From: CAKUFA01 sp963646285 | Lineage (GTDB): Bacteria > Bacillota > Clostridia > Christensenellales > Aristaeellaceae | Assembly: GCA_963646285.1 (NCBI GenBank) | Contig: CAVIWF010000002.1 | Span: 36,663-100,662 of the forward strand | Direction: 5' to 3' | Length of the DNA stretch: 64,000 nucleotides | Shown here: positions 16,065 through 25,018 of the stretch, piece by piece | Layout: each line of letters opens with the position of its first letter | Position numbering within the stretch: the first letter of the stretch is position 1 | Notes under the pieces: generated by a model | What the model was told of the DNA's origin: nothing | The model's input: only the letters and a program-made list of their open reading frames with translations | Databases searched by the model: none | Made by a program: the position numbers and the translations under genes

Positions 16065-16859
16065 TCAGGGCTGCTTGCCGATGTAAGCAAGGATGCCGCC
16101 GTCCACATACAGGATGTGGCCGTTCACAAAGTTGCTGGCGTCGCTGGCCAGGAACACAGCCGGTCCTACCAGGTCACTGGTATCGCCCCAACGATTGGCA
16201 GGGGTCTTGGCACGGATGAAGCTGTCGAAAGGATGCATGCTGCCATCAGGCTGCTTCTCACGGAGGGGAGCGGTCTGGGGGGTAGCAATGTAGCCGGGTC
16301 CAATGCCGTTGCACTGAATGTTGTACTGACCGTATTCGGAGCAGATGTTCCGGGTCAGCATCTTCAGGCCGCCCTTGGCAGCTGCATAGGCGCTGACGGT
16401 TTCACGACCCAGTTCGCTCATCATGGAGCAGATGTTGATGATCTTGCCGTGGCCCTTCTTGATCATGGAAGGAATGCAGGCCTTGCTCACGATGAAGGGA
16501 GCGTTCAGGTCAACATCGATGACCTTGCGGAAATCAGCGGCGCTCATTTCGCACATGGGAATCCGCTTGATGATACCGGCGTTGTTCACCAGAATGTCGA
16601 TGACGCCAACTTCCTCTTCCACCTTGGCAACCAGTGCGTTGACGGCTTCCTCATTCGTCACGTCGCATACATAGCCATGCGCCTTGATGCCCTCGGCTTC
16701 ATAGGCGGCCATGCCCTTGTTCACCAGATCCTGATTGATGTCGTTGAACACGATGGTTGCGCCTGCCTTGGCCATGCCGGTTGCAATGGCGAAGCCAATG
16801 CCGTAGCTTGCACCGGTCACCAGTGCTACCTTACCTTCCAAAGAAAACATGTTTTCCAT
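16065..16859 (-). CDS. kduD: short-chain dehydrogenase, probably 2-dehydro-3-deoxy-D-gluconate 5-dehydrogenase (KduD) or gluconate 5-dehydrogenase
   Basis: SDR oxidoreductase of 264 residues. The cofactor motif is TGASYGIG, NNAG follows, and the catalytic Ser and YxxxK are in SMMSELGRETVSAYAAAKGG. In the pectin pathway KduD reduces 2,5-diketo-3-deoxygluconate to 2-keto-3-deoxygluconate with NAD(P)H. Sequence alone resembles gluconate 5-dehydrogenases equally well. Its place directly behind kduI in a hexuronate operon makes the KduD role more likely. It is the last gene of the uxaB-uxaA-kduI-kduD transcript, 26 bases after kduI. Confidence 0.85.
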   Translation of the reverse strand: MENMFSLEGKVALVTGASYGIGFAIATGMAKAGATIVFNDINQDLVNKGMAAYEAEGIKAHGYVCDVTNEEAVNALVAKVEEEVGVIDILVNNAGIIKRIPMCEMSAADFRKVIDVDLNAPFIVSKACIPSMIKKGHGKIINICSMMSELGRETVSAYAAAKGGLKMLTRNICSEYGQYNIQCNGIGPGYIATPQTAPLREKQPDGSMHPFDSFIRAKTPANRWGDTSDLVGPAVFLASDASNFVNGHILYVDGGILAYIGKQP

Positions 16860-16885
16860 TTCGGTCGCCTCCTTAAAAGTGGGTT

Positions 16886-17716
16886 TTATCGCAGATCCTT
16901 CATTGCGACAGGATCCATGTCGTCAAAGTCCTGATTCTCGCCAACCATGCCCCAAATGAAGGTATAGGCACGGGTGGCGGAAGCGGAGTGAATGCTCCAG
17001 CTGGGGCTGATGACAGCCTGCTCGTTCCGCATCACCAGATGGCGGGTTTCCGTAGGTTCACCCATGTAGTGGAACACCACGGCATCTTCCGGCAGGTCAA
17101 AGTAGAGGTAAACTTCCATGCGGCGGTCATGGGTGTGGCAGGGCATGGTGTTCCACACACTGCCGGGCATCAGGGTGGTCATGCCCATTTCCAGCTGGCA
17201 GCTTTCCACCTGACCGGGGAGAATGTACTTGCAGATGGTGCGGTGGTTGCTTTCCTCCATGGTGCCAAGCTCCACCTTAATGCAGTCTTCCGGGCGGATG
17301 TACACCGTGGGATAGGTCATGTGGGCAGGGGCACTGTTGAAGTAGAACTTGGCAGGATGGGCTGCATCCACGCTTTCCATTTTCACTTCACGGCTGCCCA
17401 TGCCGATGTACAGACCGTCCCGGTGGCGCAGGGTGTACACGGTGCCATCCACCGTCACCGTGCCTTCACCGCCGATGTTGATGATGCCGATTTCCCGGCG
17501 CTGCAGGAAGTATTCAGCCCGAAGCTCATCACCGGCGTCAAGGGTCAGTGCCCTGGTTGCAGGCACAGCACTGCCGGTAATGATGCGGTCAATGTGGCTG
17601 TATACCATCTTGACTTCATCAGGCTTGAACAGATCGTCAATCAGAAATTCCTTCCGAAGCCGGGTGGTATCGTAGGACTTCATATCCAAAGGACTGCAAG
17701 CAGTACGCAGTTCCAT
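16886..17716 (-). CDS. kduI: 5-dehydro-4-deoxy-D-glucuronate isomerase
   Basis: Cupin-fold, zinc-dependent isomerase (276 residues, normal length) that converts 5-keto-4-deoxyuronate, the product of unsaturated oligogalacturonide breakdown, to 2,5-diketo-3-deoxygluconate. The metal-binding stretch MPCHTHDRRMEVYLYFDL supplies two His and a Glu, and a later His lies in SPSWSIHSASA. It starts 18 bases after uxaA ends and is followed by the SDR that would use its product. Confidence 0.96.
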   Translation of the reverse strand: MELRTACSPLDMKSYDTTRLRKEFLIDDLFKPDEVKMVYSHIDRIITGSAVPATRALTLDAGDELRAEYFLQRREIGIINIGGEGTVTVDGTVYTLRHRDGLYIGMGSREVKMESVDAAHPAKFYFNSAPAHMTYPTVYIRPEDCIKVELGTMEESNHRTICKYILPGQVESCQLEMGMTTLMPGSVWNTMPCHTHDRRMEVYLYFDLPEDAVVFHYMGEPTETRHLVMRNEQAVISPSWSIHSASATRAYTFIWGMVGENQDFDDMDPVAMKDLR

Positions 17717-17734
17717 GGCTTTTACCTCCTTTGC

Positions 17735-19216
17735 TTACAGGGTTACGCCTGTCTTGAAAATGGCCATGTCGTGATAGCCGTTGCGTTCGCTGCACACTTC
17801 ACGGCCGCTGGCTGTTGCCAAAACAAAATCCATCAACGCCTGAGAAAGCTCCGGCAGGGTTTTCCCGTCCAGCAGCTCGCCGGCATTAAAGTCGATCCAG
17901 CCCTTTTTCATGTTGGCAAGGCGGCTGTTGCTGGCAATCTTCACGGTAGGCACAGGGGAAGCGAAGGGCGTTCCCCGTCCGGTGGAGAACAGAACGATCT
18001 GTGCGCCGGAAGCTGCCAGAGCCGTTGCTGCCACCAGGTCATTGCCGGGGGCGGAAAGCAGGTTCAAGCCCTGCTCCTGCACCTTTTGACCATAGCGGAG
18101 CACATCCTTGACCGGGGCAAAGCCGCTCTTCTGGGTGCAGCCGAGAGCCTTGTCTTCCAGGGTGGAAATGCCGCCAGCCTTGTTGCCGGGGGAAGGATTC
18201 TCGTAGATCGTCTGGTGATGCTCCTCAAAGTAATGCTTGAAGTCGTTGATCAGGCAGACGGTTTTATCAAACATTTCCCGGGTTTCGCAGCGATCCATCA
18301 GGATGGTTTCAGCACCGAACATTTCCGGCACTTCCGTCAGGATGGCGCTGCCACCCTGGGCAATCAGCAGGTCGGAGAAGCCGCCGATGACCGGGTTGGC
18401 CGTAATGCCGCTGAAGCCGTCGGAACCGCCGCACTTCAGGCCAATCACCAGCTTGGAAGCAGGGCAGGGGACACGCTTTTCACTGCGCATGTGGTCGGCC
18501 AGCTCCTTGAGGAGCTTCATGCCTTCCTCCACCTCATCCTCCACCTGCTGGCTGATGAGGAAACGCACACGATCCTGATCGTAGTCGCCCATGCGCTTGC
18601 GGATCTCTTCCACGCCGCTGTTCTCGCAGCCCAGACCCAGCACCAGCACGCCACCCACATTGGGATGGGTTGCCAGGTCGGCAAGCACGTTGCGGGTGTT
18701 TTCCTGATCCTCGCTCATCTGGGAGCAGCCGTAGGGATGGGTGAAGGCAAAGACACCTTCCACACCTTCGCCTGCAAGAGTCTGCGCCTTCCGTTCCAGA
18801 GAGCGTGCCACATCATTGACGCAGCCCACAGTAGGCAGAATCCACAGCTCGTTGCGCACACCCACCCGGCCATCCTTCCGGGGATAGCCCTGGAAAACGG
18901 CAGGGGCGGCAGGCGTTACCTGAGGATAGGTGGGATGATAGGCATAGCTCAATTCGCCGGACAGCAGGGTATGCAGGTTGTGCACATGCACATGACTGCC
19001 CTGGGGAATATCACATTTTGCTTCACCAATGGGGAAGCCGTACTTGATGACTTTTTCACCGGCAGGGATGGCTTGCAGCGCCACCTTGTGCCCTGCAGGC
19101 ACATCGTCCTGCAGGGTCAGGGTGATGCCGTCAGCCTCCGCTTGGTCGCCTTTGCTCAAGGGCATCAGAGCAACGGCCACATTGTCGGTGGGGCTGATTC
19201 GCAGCAGTTCACGCAT
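17735..19216 (-). CDS. uxaA: altronate dehydratase
   Basis: Iron-dependent dehydratase (493 residues) converting D-altronate to 2-keto-3-deoxygluconate. The N-terminal ~100 residues form a SAF-like domain (with SHVHVHNLHTLL), and the catalytic domain begins with the family's FQGYPRKDGRVGVRNELWI block. Many conserved Cys and His residues follow. It begins four bases after uxaB stops, so the two are tightly coupled, as expected for consecutive pathway steps. Confidence 0.96.
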   Translation of the reverse strand: MRELLRISPTDNVAVALMPLSKGDQAEADGITLTLQDDVPAGHKVALQAIPAGEKVIKYGFPIGEAKCDIPQGSHVHVHNLHTLLSGELSYAYHPTYPQVTPAAPAVFQGYPRKDGRVGVRNELWILPTVGCVNDVARSLERKAQTLAGEGVEGVFAFTHPYGCSQMSEDQENTRNVLADLATHPNVGGVLVLGLGCENSGVEEIRKRMGDYDQDRVRFLISQQVEDEVEEGMKLLKELADHMRSEKRVPCPASKLVIGLKCGGSDGFSGITANPVIGGFSDLLIAQGGSAILTEVPEMFGAETILMDRCETREMFDKTVCLINDFKHYFEEHHQTIYENPSPGNKAGGISTLEDKALGCTQKSGFAPVKDVLRYGQKVQEQGLNLLSAPGNDLVAATALAASGAQIVLFSTGRGTPFASPVPTVKIASNSRLANMKKGWIDFNAGELLDGKTLPELSQALMDFVLATASGREVCSERNGYHDMAIFKTGVTL

Positions 19217-19220
19217 GTTT

Positions 19221-20690
19221 TCAGCCTCCGAAGCGTTCTGTCATCACCGTACGGGCACCACGGGTCAGCACATCTTCCAGGGATGCGGATACACTGTCTG
19301 CCAGTCCGGGAACCTTGGTCAGATCCTGACCGAAGAAGGTTTCATTGGACAGGAACAGCTGCACCATTTCCTTGGCAGGCTTGTCGGAATTGTTGGCGAA
19401 GAATTCCACCACGGCGGCATCGTCCTGCAGGGTGTAGGGCTGACCGTTCCGCTCGCATACCAGCTTGCCGTCCACCAGCTTGCCGCCGTGATACAGTGCC
19501 ATCAGGGTGGCAATGGAGAAAGTCAGGTGCTCAGGCAGCTTGCCGAACTTGTCCACATAGCCCAGCAGGGAAGGCATGCAGCGGGCACGCCACTTGCTGA
19601 CGCTGTTCAGGCAGATGGACATAAGGGCATGCTTGATGTAGGGGTTCATGAACCGACCCGTTACGGCTTCAGCAAAGGCCAGCAGGTCTTCCTTAGGCAG
19701 GGTCAGGGTGGGAATGACTTCATCGTACAGGGTCTTCTGCATGAAGGTCTTGATCATGGGATCATTCATGGCATCCAGCACGTAGTCATAGCCGCACAGG
19801 TAGGCAGCAGGCACGAAGGAGGTGTGAGCACCGTTCAGGATGCGCACCTTGCGCTGCTTGTAGGGCTTCTGATTATCGGTGTAGATGACAGGCAGGCCGC
19901 AGTCCGGCAGGGGCAGCTCCTTGGAAATGTCCTTGGCGGATTCGATAACCCACAGGCCGAAGGGTTCTGCTGTGACAAGGATGCGATCCTCATAGCCCAG
20001 CTTGTTCCAAATGGCCTGATCCTCTCCACGGGGATAGCCGGTCACGATACGGTCCACCAGGGTGGAGGTGAACACGCAGGCATTTTCCAGCCACTGCTCG
20101 AACTTTTCGCCCAGGTTCCACAGCTTGGCCAGCGCCATGACGCACTTCTTCAGCATGATGCCGTTGTCGTCAATCAGCTCCACAGGCAGGATGATCAAGC
20201 CCTTGTCCTCGGCATAGTTGAAGTGCTCGGCACGCTCAAACAGCAGCTTGGTCAGCTTGCCGGGATAGGAATGGGGCGGGCAGTACTCGAACTTGTCCGT
20301 TTCGTCCAGCACAATGCCGGCTTCCGTGGTGTTGCTGACGATGAAGCGCAGCGTATCCAGCTTGGCATAGGCTGCATACTTCTCGTAGTCGGCATAGGCA
20401 TCCACAGCGTCGGCTACAGAGGTCACCACACGGTCAAGCTCCACCGGCTTGCCATCTACCAGACCACGAAGCAGCACGGTGTAACGGTAGTCCTGCTCCT
20501 TAAAGGCAGGGAACAGGGTGCCCATCTCGATGGGCTTCACCAGCACGATATCACCATTGAAATCGGTCTTCTCGTTGGCAATGTCGATCATGTAATCAAC
20601 AAAAGCGCGCAGGAAGTTACCCTCACCGAATTGCAGTACTCGAACAGGACGCACAGGAGCATCCTTCATGGCAGCCGTGAGACGTTCCAT
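19221..20690 (-). CDS. uxaB: tagaturonate reductase (altronate oxidoreductase)
   Basis: Mannitol-dehydrogenase-family oxidoreductase (489 residues) that reduces D-tagaturonate to D-altronate with NADH. The N-terminal VLQFGEGNFLRAFVDYMID replaces the usual Rossmann loop of the family, and KVRILNGAHTSFVPAAYLCG contains the conserved Lys-x-x-x-x-Asn-x-x-His catalytic block. ATG 20690 is preceded by AGGAGGG seven bases away; upstream in-frame ATGs would lie inside the operator region. It is the first gene of the leftward hexuronate operon. Confidence 0.95.
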   Translation of the reverse strand: MERLTAAMKDAPVRPVRVLQFGEGNFLRAFVDYMIDIANEKTDFNGDIVLVKPIEMGTLFPAFKEQDYRYTVLLRGLVDGKPVELDRVVTSVADAVDAYADYEKYAAYAKLDTLRFIVSNTTEAGIVLDETDKFEYCPPHSYPGKLTKLLFERAEHFNYAEDKGLIILPVELIDDNGIMLKKCVMALAKLWNLGEKFEQWLENACVFTSTLVDRIVTGYPRGEDQAIWNKLGYEDRILVTAEPFGLWVIESAKDISKELPLPDCGLPVIYTDNQKPYKQRKVRILNGAHTSFVPAAYLCGYDYVLDAMNDPMIKTFMQKTLYDEVIPTLTLPKEDLLAFAEAVTGRFMNPYIKHALMSICLNSVSKWRARCMPSLLGYVDKFGKLPEHLTFSIATLMALYHGGKLVDGKLVCERNGQPYTLQDDAAVVEFFANNSDKPAKEMVQLFLSNETFFGQDLTKVPGLADSVSASLEDVLTRGARTVMTERFGG

Positions 20691-20722
20691 TTCATATCCC
20701 TCCTGATGTTGATGCTTCATGT

Positions 20723-20740
20723 CGTGTAAACATTTACACG
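20723..20740 (-). promoter_or_regulatory. LacI-type operator of the uxaB operon
   Basis: CGTGTAAA and TTTACACG flank a two-base centre, making an 18-base palindrome. It starts about twelve bases downstream of the uxaB -10 box, an ideal repressor position. A related palindrome precedes the regulator gene itself. Confidence 0.8.
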
Positions 20741-20751
20741 TCTTCCTGCTT

Positions 20752-20780
20752 ATCTTACTACTTTTCCCTGTGTACGTCAA
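20752..20780 (-). promoter_or_regulatory. promoter of the uxaB-uxaA-kduI-kduD operon
   Basis: On the reverse strand TTGACG (20775-20780) and TAAGAT (20752-20757) are separated by 17 bases, just upstream of the operator. Confidence 0.72.
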
Positions 20781-20873
20781 TCCGTTTCGCAAAAAAATTC
20801 CACGCAGTCTCAAAAACTTTCAACAATCAGGTAAAACAACGGAAATTTTCATCCAGTTGCGCTGAAAAAAACG

Positions 20874-20902
20874 TTGCAATCATCCTGAAAATGACGTATA
20901 AT
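20874..20902 (+). promoter_or_regulatory. promoter of the LacI-type regulator
   Basis: TTGCAA (20874-20879) and TATAAT (20897-20902) with a 17-base spacer; divergent from the uxaB promoter. Confidence 0.78.
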
Positions 20903-20917
20903 GAACGTGGAAATTCC

Positions 20918-20933
20918 ATGTAAGTCTTTACAT
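20918..20933 (+). promoter_or_regulatory. operator upstream of the LacI-type regulator
   Basis: ATGTAAGTCTTTACAT has outer arms ATGTAA/TTACAT and shares the TGTAA...TTACA core with the uxaB operator. It starts 15 bases after the -10, suggesting autorepression. Confidence 0.7.
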
Positions 20934-20952
20934 TTATGCGAAAGGATACGCC

Positions 20953-21960
20953 ATGAACATTTATGATATTTCCCGGCGTGCTGGCGTTTCCATTGCCACT
21001 GTGTCCCGGGTACTGAATAACAGCACCCACGTGAGCCAAAAGACCAAGGACAAGGTAATGGCGGTTATTAACGAAAGCGGTTATGTGCCCAATGCCTTTG
21101 CCCGGGGGCTTGGCTTGAACACGATGAAGACCATCGGCCTGCTGTGTCCCAATGCTGCCGACTCTTATCTGGCACAGGCGCTGGGCTTTCTGGAACAGGA
21201 GTTCCGCAATCACCAGTATAACTGTGTCCTGTCCTGCACGGGGAAGGAGCTGGCCGCCCGGGAGGATGGGGTGTCCCAGCTGATGAACCGGCATGTGGAC
21301 GGTCTTGTGCTCATGGGCTCCAGCTTTATTGAAGAAAACGATGCTGACAATGAGTACATCCGTCAGGCTGCCAAGGTCATGCCGGTGGTGATCCTGAATG
21401 GGTCCTTCCTGTATGATAATGTGTACTGCGTGCTGTGTGATGATCGGCGTGCCACTAAGGAGGCCTGTCGTTTCCTGATTGAGTCGGGATGCAAGCATGT
21501 GCTGTACCTGCATCACAGCCGCAATTATTCCGGGCAGAAGAAGCTGCAGGGATACTGCGAAGGACTGGAAAGCTGCGGTATGCCGGTGCGCAAGGAACTG
21601 ATCCATCTCTTCAGTGAGGATAAAATGAGCGTTCCCCATGTGCGGGACTATCTTGTGCATCTTCATGAAGAAGGGCTTCAGTTCGACGCTGTGCTGTCAT
21701 CGGAGGATATTTTGGCGGTGGGCGCCGCCAAGTATGCCCGGGTGGTGCACCAGAGCATTCCCAAACAGCTGAGCATCATCGGCTACAATAATTCAAACTT
21801 CTGCCTGTGCTGCGAGCCGGAGCTGACCAGTGTGGACAACCGGCTGAACGCCCTGTGCAGCCACTGCGTTACCACCATGCTGGGGGTGCTGGAAGGACGG
21901 GAAATGCCCCAACGCACGGTTTTCACGGCGGAGATGGTTCGCCGGGGAAGTACCTTGTGA
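20953..21960 (+). CDS. LacI family transcriptional regulator of the hexuronate genes
   Basis: A 335-residue repressor. The N-terminal helix-turn-helix and hinge are clear (IYDISRRAGVSIATVSRVLNN, then YVPNAFARGL), followed by a periplasmic-binding-protein-like sensor domain to the C-terminus. It lies between the divergent uxaB operon and uxaC and has a matching operator in front of itself. I infer that it represses hexuronate catabolism and that a pathway intermediate or uronate relieves it. The effector is not readable from the sequence. ATG 20953 has GAAAGGA upstream. Confidence 0.92.
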   Translation: MNIYDISRRAGVSIATVSRVLNNSTHVSQKTKDKVMAVINESGYVPNAFARGLGLNTMKTIGLLCPNAADSYLAQALGFLEQEFRNHQYNCVLSCTGKELAAREDGVSQLMNRHVDGLVLMGSSFIEENDADNEYIRQAAKVMPVVILNGSFLYDNVYCVLCDDRRATKEACRFLIESGCKHVLYLHHSRNYSGQKKLQGYCEGLESCGMPVRKELIHLFSEDKMSVPHVRDYLVHLHEEGLQFDAVLSSEDILAVGAAKYARVVHQSIPKQLSIIGYNNSNFCLCCEPELTSVDNRLNALCSHCVTTMLGVLEGREMPQRTVFTAEMVRRGSTL

Positions 21961-21964
21961 CCTC

Positions 21965-22006
21965 ACACCTGAATAGGTGTTGGATCAATGACCGGTTTTC
22001 GGTCAT
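21965..22006 (+). promoter_or_regulatory. two small hairpins between the regulator and uxaC
   Basis: ACACCT-4-AGGTGT (21965-21980) and ATGACCG-5-CGGTCAT (21988-22006) lie between the regulator stop and the uxaC ribosome site. Neither has a T run, so they are more likely mRNA-stability or partial attenuation elements than full terminators. No convincing separate uxaC promoter was seen. Confidence 0.45.
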
Positions 22007-22035
22007 ATAGAGCAAATGATAAAGGAGTAAGAACG

Positions 22036-23451
22036 ATGCAAGCATTCATGGACAAGGATTTCCTGCTGAATACGCCTACTGCTCGTACCCTGTATCACGA
22101 TGTGGCAGCCAAGTGCCCCATCATTGACTATCATTGCCATATCAGCCCCAAGGAAATCTGGGATGACGTTCGCTATGAAAATATCACCCAGGTGTGGCTG
22201 GGGGGCGACCACTACAAGTGGCGTCTCATGCGCTGCGCCGGTGTGCCTGAGAAGTACATCACTGGCGATGCATCCGATTATGAAAAGTTCTGCAAGTGGG
22301 CAGAGGTTGTGGGCAAGGGTATTGGCAATCCTCTGTATCACTGGAGCCACCTGGAGCTGCGCAACTTCTTCGGCTATCAGGGCGCACTGAGCGCAAAGAC
22401 GGCAGATGAAGTATGGAACCTGTGCAACGCAAAGCTGCAAAGTGCAGGCTACAGCGTTCGTGGACTGATCAACATGAGCAATGTGGACACCATCTGCACC
22501 ACGGATGATCCCATTGACACCCTGGAATGGCACCAGAAGCTGGCAGGGGACAAGACCTTCAAGACTACCGTGCTGCCTGCATGGCGCCCTGACAAGGCCA
22601 TGAACCTGGAAAAGCCGGAGTATCTTGATTACCTGGCTAAGCTGGAAGCAGCTGCCGGCATGAAGATCGCTTCCTTTGCTGACCTGAAGAAGGCGCTGAC
22701 TGCCCGTATGGAGTACTTTGCCCAGAACAATTGCTGCCTGAGCGACCATGGCCTGAATTATGTAATGTACACCCCTGCTTCCGAGGAAGAAGTGGAGGCC
22801 ATTTTCGCCAAGCGGCTGAATGGCGGCAAGGTCACCGAGGCTGAGGAAGCTTCCTTCAAGACGGCTTTCATGCTCTTTGTTGCCAAGAAGTATCATGAAA
22901 TGCACTGGACCATGCAGCTCCACTATGGCTGCCGCCGGGATAACAACCAGCCTCAGTATCGCAAGCTGGGACCTGACACCGGCTACGACTGCATCAACAA
23001 CTATGCTCCTTCTTCCCAGACGGCTGCTTTCCTGGGCGCACTGGAAGAGGAAGGCTGCCTGCCCCAGACCATCCTGTACAGCCTGAACCCCAACGACAAC
23101 GAAGCCATTGACACCATTTGCGGCTGCTTCCAGAGTGACGAAGCCGTCAGCAAGGTGCAGCACGGCTCTGCCTGGTGGTTCAACGACCACTTCCAGGGCA
23201 TGACGGATCAGCTGGTGAGCCTGGCCAACCTGGGTTATCTGGCTGGCTTCGTGGGCATGCTGACGGACAGCCGCAGCTTCCTGAGCTATCCTCGTCATGA
23301 GTATTTCCGCCGCATTCTGTGCCGCCTGCTGGGTCAGTGGGTGGAGGACGGCATGTTCCCCAATGACATGGATCTGCTCAGTGAAATCGTCCGTGGCGTA
23401 AGCTATGAAAATGCCAAGAAGTATTTCCACTTCGCCAAGAAGGAATGCTGA
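22036..23451 (+). CDS. uxaC: glucuronate isomerase (uronate isomerase)
   Basis: Amidohydrolase-superfamily isomerase (471 residues) that interconverts D-glucuronate/D-fructuronate and D-galacturonate/D-tagaturonate, the entry step of the pathway. The metal motif appears as IIDYHCHISP near the N-terminus, and the MLTDSRSFLSYPRHEYFRR block near the C-terminus is highly characteristic. ATG 22036 is eight bases after GGAG; the frame extends upstream to 21988 through the hairpin region and is not used. It is in the same orientation as the regulator and ends at a strong terminator. Confidence 0.97.
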   Translation: MQAFMDKDFLLNTPTARTLYHDVAAKCPIIDYHCHISPKEIWDDVRYENITQVWLGGDHYKWRLMRCAGVPEKYITGDASDYEKFCKWAEVVGKGIGNPLYHWSHLELRNFFGYQGALSAKTADEVWNLCNAKLQSAGYSVRGLINMSNVDTICTTDDPIDTLEWHQKLAGDKTFKTTVLPAWRPDKAMNLEKPEYLDYLAKLEAAAGMKIASFADLKKALTARMEYFAQNNCCLSDHGLNYVMYTPASEEEVEAIFAKRLNGGKVTEAEEASFKTAFMLFVAKKYHEMHWTMQLHYGCRRDNNQPQYRKLGPDTGYDCINNYAPSSQTAAFLGALEEEGCLPQTILYSLNPNDNEAIDTICGCFQSDEAVSKVQHGSAWWFNDHFQGMTDQLVSLANLGYLAGFVGMLTDSRSFLSYPRHEYFRRILCRLLGQWVEDGMFPNDMDLLSEIVRGVSYENAKKYFHFAKKEC

Positions 23452-23475
23452 GACACTGTATAGAACGCATAGAAA

Positions 23476-23515
23476 AAGAAGAGCTGCATCGCAAGGTGCG
23501 GCTCTTCTTGAGTTT
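23476..23515 (+). terminator. terminator after uxaC
   Basis: AAGAAGAGC (23476-23484) pairs with GCTCTTCTT (23501-23509), with inner GCA/TGC pairing and a T-rich tail. It also faces the convergent icd gene. Confidence 0.85.
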
Positions 23516-23535
23516 TGGTCTGTGTCAGGAAAACT

Positions 23536-24732
23536 TTATGCAAGTCTGCCTGCAATAGCCTCCAGGAATGCACGGCTATTGACGGCCTGCGCTTCTCCGT
23601 CCCAAAGGAGTGCCAGATCCTTGGTCATGACGCCGGACTCGATGGTGTCCAGTGTAGCCTTTTCCAGCTTGTCTGCAAAGGCAACCAAATCAGGCAGTGC
23701 ATCCATTTCGCCACGCTTGCGCAGTGCGCCCGTCCAAGCGAAAATGGTGGCTACCGGGTTGGTGCTGGTTTCTTCGCCCTTCAGGTAGCGGTAATAGTGC
23801 CGGGTGACGGTGCCGTGGGCAGCCTCGTACTCGAAATTTCCATCCGGGGAGACCAGCACGCTGGTCATCATGGCCAGTGAACCGAAGGCAGTGGCAATCA
23901 TGTCGCTCATCACGTCGCCGTCGTAGTTCTTGCATGCCCAGATAAAGCCACCCTTGGAGCGCACGACACGGGCAACCGCATCATCAATCAGGGTATAGAA
24001 GTAGGTGATGCCTGCCTCTTCGAAGGAGGCCTTGTAGTCCTGCTCGAAAATCTCCTGGAAAATGTCCTTGAACCGATGGTCGTACACCTTGGAAATGGTA
24101 TCCTTGGTGGAGAACCATAGATCCTGCTTCAGGCTCAGGGCATAGCGGAAGCAGGAATGGGCAAAGGAAGCAATGGATGCATCCACATTGTGGATACCCT
24201 GCACGATGCCGCTGGAAGCGAAGTCAAAGATTTTTTTCCGGGTCACGGTTCCGTCTGCACCGGTGAACATAAGCTCGGCAGTGCCGGGCCCCGGAACCAT
24301 CATTTCCACATTCCGGTACACGTCGCCGTAAGCATGACGGGCAATAGTAATGGGCTTTTCCCACGTGCGTACGGTGGGATGAACCCCCTTCACCAGAATG
24401 GGTGCACGGAACACCGTGCCGTCCAGCATGGCACGGATGGTGCCGTTGGGGCTCTTCCACATTTCGTGCAGCTGATACTCTTCCATCCGCTGAGCATTGG
24501 GGGTAATGGTGGCGCACTTGACAGCTACGCCGTACTTCTTGGTGGCCAGTGCGCTGTCAATGGTGACCTGATCCCCGGTTTCGTCCCGGTGCTTCAGCCC
24601 CAGGTCGTAATACTCGGTTTTCAGGTCAACAAAGGGCTCAATCAGCAGCTTCTTAATATCCGCCCAGAGGATCCGGGTCATTTCGTCCCCGTCCATTTCC
24701 ACCAGCGGGGTCTTCATCTGAATCTTTGCCAT
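23536..24732 (-). CDS. icd: NADP-dependent isocitrate dehydrogenase (homodimeric, eukaryote-like type)
   Basis: Oxidatively decarboxylates isocitrate to 2-oxoglutarate with NADP+, supplying glutamate precursors. The 398-residue length and motifs (VEMDGDEMTRILW at the N-terminus, KSPNGTIRAMLDGTVFR, CKNYDGDVMSD metal site, EAAHGTVTRHY) match the type II family rather than the Escherichia coli type. The start ATG 24732 has only a weak GAG upstream, with an inverted repeat nearby. It has its own promoter 120 bases upstream. No other TCA-cycle gene adjoins it. Confidence 0.95.
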   Translation of the reverse strand: MAKIQMKTPLVEMDGDEMTRILWADIKKLLIEPFVDLKTEYYDLGLKHRDETGDQVTIDSALATKKYGVAVKCATITPNAQRMEEYQLHEMWKSPNGTIRAMLDGTVFRAPILVKGVHPTVRTWEKPITIARHAYGDVYRNVEMMVPGPGTAELMFTGADGTVTRKKIFDFASSGIVQGIHNVDASIASFAHSCFRYALSLKQDLWFSTKDTISKVYDHRFKDIFQEIFEQDYKASFEEAGITYFYTLIDDAVARVVRSKGGFIWACKNYDGDVMSDMIATAFGSLAMMTSVLVSPDGNFEYEAAHGTVTRHYYRYLKGEETSTNPVATIFAWTGALRKRGEMDALPDLVAFADKLEKATLDTIESGVMTKDLALLWDGEAQAVNSRAFLEAIAGRLA

Positions 24733-24851
24733 TGCTTTGCTCGTATGATCATTTCAAAAACGAAATCATACATTCCTTTCATCATGATCGTATGCTGTTA
24801 CACACATCAGCGTGCTCCAAGGCAGATACTGCCGGGCACGCAGCCTGCTTC

Positions 24852-24880
24852 ACTATATCATATTTTTTCAGGCTATACAA
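24852..24880 (-). promoter_or_regulatory. probable icd promoter
   Basis: On the reverse strand TTGTAT (24875-24880) and TATAGT (24852-24857) are 17 bases apart, about 120 bases before the icd start. Confidence 0.55.
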
Positions 24881-24961
24881 GGATGATGCAGGCTGCTGAT
24901 GCCGTAAAAACAGACGAAAAACAGAAAAGGGGATACCGTACCCTTCCGGCAAAAAACGCCA

Positions 24962-24996
24962 CAAAAAATCTCGCCGCAGTGACTGCGACGAGATTC
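24962..24996 (-). terminator. terminator after the ferredoxin gene
   Basis: On the reverse strand AATCTCG-CGCAGT pairs with ACTGCG-CGAGATT around a one-base loop region and runs into six T. It closes the ferredoxin transcript. Confidence 0.85.
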
Positions 24997-25018
24997 CTCA
25001 TGTACGTTATACGTTACC

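Noticed and set aside
16988..19600. An 870-residue plus-strand open frame
   Set aside because: It runs antisense to kduI and uxaA, has no domain-like segments and no ribosome site; a shadow frame.
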